Shown here one piece after another: positions 57,801 to 64,000 of a stretch of 64,000 bases of DNA. The translations under genes and the position numbers were made by a program. The stretch lies in the NCBI GenBank assembly GCA_033439295.1, contig JAVTLE010000021.1:3286009-3350008 (forward strand). The letters run 5' to 3'. This DNA comes from Deuterostichococcus epilithicus. Taxonomy: Eukaryota; Chlorophyta; Trebouxiophyceae; Prasiolales; Stichococcaceae. The notes below the pieces were generated by a model. That model did no database searches, was not told where the DNA came from, and saw nothing but the letters and a program-made list of their open reading frames with translations. The stretch's first letter is position 1. Each line of letters begins with the position of its first letter.

Positions 57801-60800
57801 CAGGGGATCTTGTGATTTGAAGCTCCGATGCCTGAGCTTCCAATTCCCCTGGCACGCAGGGCAACCTGACGAACGTATTCGAGGCCCTGGATACCCTGCA
57901 GTACATGCAGATACTGGACCTGACAGATGCGGCCGGGCTGCGAGCGCCGCTCTTTGACCCTGCCATCGACCAGCGCGACAGCGGGATTTGCCTGCTGGCC
58001 TCGCGCCTGTCGGTGCTCAACATGGCAGAGATTGGTGCGCAGCAGCAATACTTCAAGCCCCTCCCTGCCTGGGGCGTCAGAGGCTGCGGCACTGCTAGGT
58101 GCACGCGTCCTGCATAGGTCCGCAAATTGACAGTGAAGCGCGTAAGTTGTGGGAACTGGGCCGCCGCAGCAACATGCGGCAGGAACATAGCTCCGTCAGC
58201 AAGGCGCCAGCCGCTGCACATCAAAGTCCCGCACGTCCATGTTTCGCAAAGGCTGCTCAGCCATGCGGTGGCTGACTGACGGCGCTGTGTGCCCTGCAGG
58301 CATGCCGGGCGCCACGCTGCCAGACTGCCTGTTTGACGAGAGCAGCTCCCTCCAGGAGTTCCGCGTAGGTGCGGCAGGCACCTGGACCCTCAAACCCTGC
58401 AGGGGGCTGTGCCCCCCTCACCGCCCGTCTCCTGCTTGAAAGGCGCTGCATGCTTCCCCCGCCTGCATCCCGCACACATCCTGCAGCCTCGTATGCGGCT
58501 GGACCCCCGGCTGCCTGTATGCGGCCCCTGCAGCAGATGGTCAATTCGCTAGACCAAACCGCACAATACGCGCAGCTACTGTGGCCCGCCTGCGGCTGGC
58601 ACGGGTCGTCCGCCGGCGCTCTCCCACTGCCACCTCAGAAGTTCCTGGCGCGCCAACATGTCGTGTCGGCTGAAAACGTCGTGCTCAACGCAGAGTTCAA
58701 CCAAATGACTGGCACCGTGCCGGACGTCTTCACCGACACGTCGCCGCTGCGGGTGTTCACGGCGCTCTCGTCAGGGCTGCACGGCCCGATTCCCGAGACC
58801 CTGACGCTGTGCAAGGATCTGGAGATCCTGGACCTGGGCTACAACCTCTTCAGCGGCACCATTCCCGAGGACCTTGGTGCCAGCCGCTACCTGCGCTATG
58901 TGTACCTGATGAGCAACAAACTGACCGGTGTGGCAACAACCTGACCGGTGTCGCAAACACCTCTCCCACCGTCTCTCGAGTGTTTGCGCCGAGAGGCATC
59001 CTGCAAACCTGGGCGCAAGCTACTGCTCCCCCCCTGTTTGTACCTGATGAGCAACAGCCTTCTGGGTGAGTGGCCATTGTTCTTGGGCGGGCACTGCGTC
59101 CGCTTACGAGTGGGAACACCGACCTCCTTTCCCGAATCTGTTGCCCGCAGCAAACACTGCCTTCTGAGCACATGCAGGCCGGGCCTGGGAGCGAACCAGC
59201 CTCCTGCAATCAAGGATGATATGAACCCCTCCTGAAAGTTTGGTGCATTCCCATCTGCAGGCGCAATGCCGCGAGCACTGGCGCTCCAGAAGAAGCTCGA
59301 CCAAAACGGACTGGAAGGCCGGCTGACTGTGCTGACATGTCACCCGCCGTTGCCAATCAGGACAGCCCAGCAATGTCTGAGCAAAGTTCTGGTGAACACT
59401 GCAGGTGCCATCCCTGAGTCGCTGGCACTCCACGAGGCCTTGGAGGCGTTGGACGTGTCGGACAACCGGCTGAGCGTGCTGCCGGCGTCATGGCAGGCGG
59501 CCACCACCGCGCGCATCAACCCCAGCAAGCTGCGCAACATCAAGCTCAGCAAAAACTTGTTCGGGGTACGCGCTCCCAGAGCTGCGATTGCCCTGGCTTT
59601 TGGCGGTATTGCTGCTTATCAATGCAGTTGCACCAAACGTGGGACTGCCCAGGCAGATGCAGGCGGAGGCACAGCGGCCGCCGCCCTGGCCGTGGACAGG
59701 TTCTGCTGCCACACACCTCTCAGGCAGTGCCGTCGAACCTGAAGTACCTAGCCCTGATTTCTGGGCGGCTCATCGCCAAGTCGCCTGCTGAGCTCCGGCG
59801 GGTTTGCCCGCACTGCAGGGTGCCTTCCCAGCCGTCTTCCCACTGCTGCCCCGCCTCGTGCTGCTGCAAATGGACAATAACCGCTTCAAGTGAGTGTTCT
59901 TGCCCGATGCACGACGGCAAACCAGCTGTCACCTCTGACCAGGAAGGCAAGGCTGGAACAGCTCGGTCCTCTGCAGCTGCAGAGATGCGTGCGCTTCGTC
60001 CCTTGACAGCTAGTCTGCCCTACCGAGCCCGCCGCAACTAATGGCGCCAGACACAGGCGGGAGGCTGCTGCCCCTGCAGGCAGCTCGCAGCCTGTCTCGT
60101 TGTCTGCATCGCGCCCGGCTGCTCTACTGAACAGCCGGACTGCCCGCCGTCGTGTCTCCTGTGCAGGGGCCGGCCTCAAGCAGTCCCTGACACATCCTCT
60201 GTTATGCACCCCGCAGGGGACCGCTGCCGAACGTGCCGGGCATGTTCACCGAGCTGCGCGTGTTCAACATCACGCGCAACCTGGTGACGGGACTTATCGC
60301 AGACGCATGGGGCGCTGCCGGCATCTTTAAGCTGGTGCGCGTCTTGGCACTCACTCAGTGCACGTTTCCACAACCCAGTTCGGGGCCAGTCTGTGCCTCG
60401 CGCCTGGCAGCAGGGTCAATGTGCCTGCGAATGAGGTTGTTGGGCATGCGCACACATGCGCAGGCCTGTTGCTGAGAGGTCCTGCCTCGCCACGTGCAGC
60501 AAGCCCACCACTTGCCAGCCTGCCGCCGGGCTGTGGCGCCACCCGCTGTGCGCCGCCACTGCTGCAGCTGCCGCTGTGCATTGCCCGGCTGGTGCAGGCG
60601 CCTGCTGCGGCTGTGCGCAATGAGCCGCGCAAACCACCCTGTCTGTCTTGAGAAACGAAACGAGATGTTCTCAAGCTTCAATTGAAGTTTCAATGCATGC
60701 CCCGCAGCCCCAAATCAACGCGCTGGGCATCGAGCTGCTGGAGGAGCCGACGATAGCAAACCGCGAGGGCGTCGGCTCCCGCCCGCTCGCGGCGCAACCG

Positions 60801-62666
60801 CACGTGTTTGACGTCGCCGCCAACTCCATATCCGGCGCAGTGCCCTCCTTCCTGTACCAGAATGCGGTGCCCGCCTTCGTGCAGCCCAACGTCAACCTGC
60901 GGGTGCGCCGCTGCTGGCCCCTTCGTGCTCCTTCCTGTTGTCCAGCTGCTTGCAGAATGCGGCTCTCAGGACGCAGCAGCCTGCGCCCCGCCTGCCGCCG
61001 CCGCCGCCGCTGCAAACGGTGTGCACAAGCTGCAGGTCGCAGCTGCCAGCGCGCCGCCCGTGCAGGGGCAGCGCCTCTGCTCGGCCCCGTCCAGCATCCC
61101 CCCTGCCACTGCTGGCCCAGTGTCTCAGCGTGGGCGGTGCCCAGCGCGCGGCGCGCGGCACAGTGCGCAGGAACACACACTGTCTCCTGCTGACACCGTG
61201 AGCGCCAAGCCGTGGGCAGAGCTGTGCGTGCTTGTCCCTAATTCCCAAACCCTCATCCCCAAACCCTGAACCCCCTGCTCCCGTGCAGTACAACAAGCTG
61301 ACGGTGCGCTGCTCGGGGGCGGACGCGCCGGCGCAGCTGAAGTACCTCGCAGCTGCGACGCACCTGTGCCCACAGCACCCGCCCGCGGGCGCACTCGCGG
61401 GCCTCGGCGAGAATGTCGCAAGCGCAGAGGCGTCTGCCTCCGGCGGCAGGCGCGAGCTGTTGCAAACTCCTCAAACATGTGCACATGGCGCAGATCGTCC
61501 AGATTGGTCCAGGTTGACGACTTCGCCGAGGGGCAGCTGGCGGCGGCGGCAGGCTGCGGGTTGTGCTGTGAGCCTTGGTGCTGTACTGGGGGAGTCTTCG
61601 GAGTGTGCAGATGGCAACGACGGCTTCTCAGAGTACTGAGACCATTGCCATGCACCGCCCTGCTGCCGGCTGTAGTGTTTGGCTGGCAATCGTGTATGTT
61701 GGAGCACTTATTGCACAGATTGAACATCATTGCGGGATCAAAGTGTTGGTGGAAAACTCCAATTCATTCCATTCGCAGCTTCTCTATGTTCATTTCGTCC
61801 TGTCAAGCTTTGAACTGCTGACCATCCGGCTGACACGTGAATGTCTGAATGGTCTGCAGCTCAAAATCCGGCGGCGGCGGCCTGCCCGGCTGGGGCGCGG
61901 CACTAATCGGCATTGCCGTCGTGGCAGTCGTGGCGTCTGCCGTGGGCTTCGTGGGTGTGACTGTCTGGCGTGCCCGGGTGAGTCGCAGAGCTTACGCAGG
62001 CCGCTTCTACTCACTTGATCAGGACACGTGCAGCAGGCGGAACGTCAGACATGCTGCAGGGGCAGGATTGTTGCAGCTGGCGCCGGAGGCTGCTCGCGCC
62101 GCGCGGCTCGCGCTCGTGCCACCTGAGTCGGGACTGCTCTCCGACATGTGCCAATCAGCCACTCGGCGAGTGCTTGGCGCACGCTGCCGTGCGGCCTTAT
62201 GCCTGCACGCGTGCTCCCTATCGGCGCCTGCAGCAGGTCGTGCCCAGCACAGTCTGGACAAAAGCCCTATCTGATTTCCTGCACATGCCCGCTGCCGGGC
62301 GCCACAGAGCATTCCCCGGCACAGGAGCGGTACCAATTGGCACACTCGAGACTATTGCAAACGGTGGCGCCTGAGCGCGTCCGTGACCAGCAGTGCCCTG
62401 CACGAACTGTCAAGCCTGAGCATACACCGTCATGCAACGTGCAGGCGCGCGGGGAGAATTTCACACTGGCGATGCTGGACCCGCGGGTTCGCCGCCGTGG
62501 CTTCAAGCAGTTCAACGACCTGGAGATGGCCAGCGGGCTGGACCCGCTAGGGTTTGGTCCGCCGGCGGCCGCTCCCGTCGCCAACGTGCAGCTCAATGGG
62601 CACACGAACGGCTCTGCCAACGGCACGCCGTCGCGGCCCAAACGCACCAAGGGCGGGTTTCTCTGA
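54886..62666 (+). CDS. LRR single-pass membrane protein, copy B
   Basis: About 16 exons: 54886-55074, 55373-55559, 55800-55948, 56211-56355, 56806-56940, 57252-57370, 57860-58034, 58300-58368, 58694-58927, 59405-59565, 59819-59889, 60217-60334, 60708-60902, 61289-about 61480, 61860-61977, 62445-62666. The ATG has a good context (ccaccATGg). A signal peptide (LAAAAFSAAALALALQAVAA) leads into beta-rich modules (DVLVTLKSSGAVDMALYLYC, PAYNCSVVSN, TRFTIDVSFNYRNIHLV), then LRRs (LESLDISDN, LEILDLGYNLFSGTIPEDLG, LEALDVSDNRL, LRVFNITRN), a membrane helix (LIGIAVVAVVASAVGFVGVTV) and a cytoplasmic tail with NVQLNG. There is no kinase. Same architecture as the minus-strand gene at 15.7-23.9 kb. The end of exon 14 and any exon between 61480 and 61860 are unresolved. 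Likely surface recognition or wall-contact role; algal databases often label such genes GP46-like. Confidence 0.83.
58904..59066 (+). repeat. duplicated 3' end and donor of LRR copy B exon 9
   Basis: Exon 9 ends TACCTGATGAGCAACAAAC TGACCG|GTGTGG at 58927. The next 20 bases repeat CTGACCGGTGT, giving a second donor. At 59041-59066 TACCTGATGAGCAACAGCC recurs, followed by TTCTGG|GTGAGT, a better donor consensus than the first. Confidence 0.8.
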
Positions 62667-63869
62667 GAGTGAGGTGCCGCCGCGCAGCTGCTCTGACAGC
62701 TTCCCTCTGAGGCGGTTGCTTTTGCGCTGGCGCCTCCGAGCCCCCCCACGTGTGGTGCGTTGGGCAGCAGCTGTGCGTAGGGTCGGCATGGCTAGGTTTA
62801 TTGCAGGCATTGCTGCAGGACCTGAATTCTGTGGGAGGCGGCAGCGACAGGGCAGTCGCGCCGCAGTTGATTGCACCAGCTTTTGATCACGGTTCTGGCG
62901 GAGCCGACGTCATGGGAGTCGTAGTGTGGCAAACAACGAGGACGGAACTGCACCAATCCTTGTTGGGCTAGTTGTTGCACAGTGGACAGCTGTCGCTGGA
63001 TGGGCAAACATGCAGTGCTGCAACAGTGTTGTTCCCATCTAGGTTTCGCCATCGCACGAGCTTTGCTGCTAGATTTTGCTCTACGTTGGTAAACAGAGAA
63101 AGCACCGCCACACATGCTAGGTCCTTTCGGCGCTACATGCATGTTCATGGCACAGCTTCCGGCAAGCTGACTAAATTCACCGGCCCCGACGCGACATCGC
63201 TGTCCAGCGACAACGAGCGCATTTGAGACAGGGTTCGCTGCATGTGAGGTATGAACAAATTGCGGCCAGCAATTCCAAAAAATCTGGGCTGTCAAGTCGG
63301 CATTTCCATCGAATCTGGAGCCGCACATGCAGCAGCCGGAATCGATTCTCGTCGTACTACAGTCGTGAATGGAATCCGAAGGATCGAATCTGCACCCAGC
63401 ATTCTCAAACTTTCGCAAGCCAGTTCGCTCACTTGCATCTCGTGCACTCACCAGCGCGCAAACCCGTCCTTCATATCGCTGCTGCCCAACAGGTGCGACG
63501 CCCGTCTGACACTTGCTTCATCAGTGCATTCCGGATGGGGAGGCGGCTGCGTTGCTGCTTTACAATTTCCGATTGCTCATTTGCGCTAAGACTACGCCGC
63601 CGTCTAGCTTCGACGTCTGCGGTTAAAAATCGGATCATCAGCCGCTGTGTAGAAGTGCTGCATGCCATCACACGATGAAAGACGGCAACTTTTAGTGCTT
63701 GTGTTGCAGCGGTGCGGCTCACATTCGTCGGACGATTAGGACTGTGGAATATGGCATGCTTTGATCTAGCCGCTGTGGTGCATATCTTGCTGCACTAGGT
63801 TGATCACTTGCTGGCTCCTTTGGTGGTCAGCAGGCCATCTTTCTCCGTGGACGACCGCACAACGCGAAC
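62667..63869. other. no gene recognised
   Basis: About 1.2 kb between LRR copy B and the last partial gene. Several open frames of 80-217 codons exist on both strands (63251-63589 plus, 63451-62798 minus), but none has a domain I know or shares splice phase with a neighbour. Confidence 0.4.
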
Positions 63870-64000
63870 ATGCTCGCCCATCGCAGCCGTTTTGCCGCCG
63901 CGGCGTTGGTACTCATCCTGGCTGCCACTGTGATCTCGACTGCCGATGCCGCGGTGAGTGGTTTTGGCGTTTTGCTGACACCCCAGATAACCCCTCAATC
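63870..64000 (+). CDS. first exon of a secreted or membrane protein (runs off the window)
   Basis: ATG at 63870 opens MLAHRSRFAAAALVLILAAT then VISTADAA, a textbook signal peptide with an ADA cleavage site, ending at 63953 on a strong donor (GCG|GTGAGT). The rest lies beyond the window, so the family is unknown. Confidence 0.6.
   Translation, partial: MLAHRSRFAAAALVLILAATVISTADAAVSGFGVLLTPQITPQ

Noticed and set aside
59727-59770. LRR-like fragment AVPSNLKYLALISG in LRR copy B intron
   Set aside because: Not in phase with exons 59405-59565 and 59819-59889, whose lengths match copy A without it. It may be another decayed copy but is too short to claim.
15702-62666. LRR receptor-like kinases
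   Set aside because: Both LRR proteins stop 60-80 residues after the membrane helix; no kinase motifs (HRD, DFG) occur downstream.

Overview
The window looks like nuclear DNA of a photosynthetic green alga, most likely a Chlorella-type trebouxiophyte. It is GC-rich and gene-dense, and its genes are cut into many short exons by introns of about 100-500 bases. It carries a plastid-lumen immunophilin of the plant FKBP20-2 type, a plant-style acid phosphatase and short (TTTAGGG)n-like tracts. Two ambiguous bases (32047, 32176) mark it as draft assembly. I rebuilt the exons by eye from frame, splice sites and phase. Almost every join listed keeps phase, which is the main support for the models.

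Layout. 1-867 (+): 3' end of a low-complexity basic protein. 1969-8677 (+): Sec14/CRAL-TRIO lipid-transfer protein with a cysteine-rich CaaX-like tail. 9855-10722 (+): coiled-coil protein with an unresolved 5' end. 12532-15062 (+): HAD acid phosphatase with a signal anchor. 15702-23932 (-): large leucine-rich-repeat (LRR) single-pass membrane protein. 25082-27078 (-): CCD137-like nucleolar protein, divergent from 27552-32255 (+), RCC1 (Ran exchange factor). 32788-38198 (-): glucose-6-phosphate dehydrogenase. 39126-41418 (-): FKBP20-2, divergent from 41651-43785 (+), an ELO fatty-acid elongase. 44631-49142 (-): DUF676 serine esterase, divergent from 50060-51138 (+), prefoldin subunit 6. 51352-52204: an 853-bp hAT-type DNA transposon remnant. 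52646-53506 (-): small DUF3140 protein. 54886-62666 (+): a second LRR membrane protein, paralogous to the first and in opposite orientation. 63870 to the end (+): first exon of a secreted or membrane protein.

These are mostly unlinked housekeeping genes, not an operon-like system. The most notable signals are: (i) the inverted pair of LRR genes, with matching exon lengths and phases but differing introns; (ii) repeated small duplications of exon pieces placed beside the working exon in RCC1, FKBP20-2, G6PDH and the LRR gene; (iii) a raised share of GC-AG introns (at least six of roughly 110); (iv) a Sec14 protein ending in a predicted lipid anchor; (v) an intron-bearing gene of the largely bacterial DUF3140 family. 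I saw no CRISPR array, rRNA, convincing tRNA or virus-derived element.
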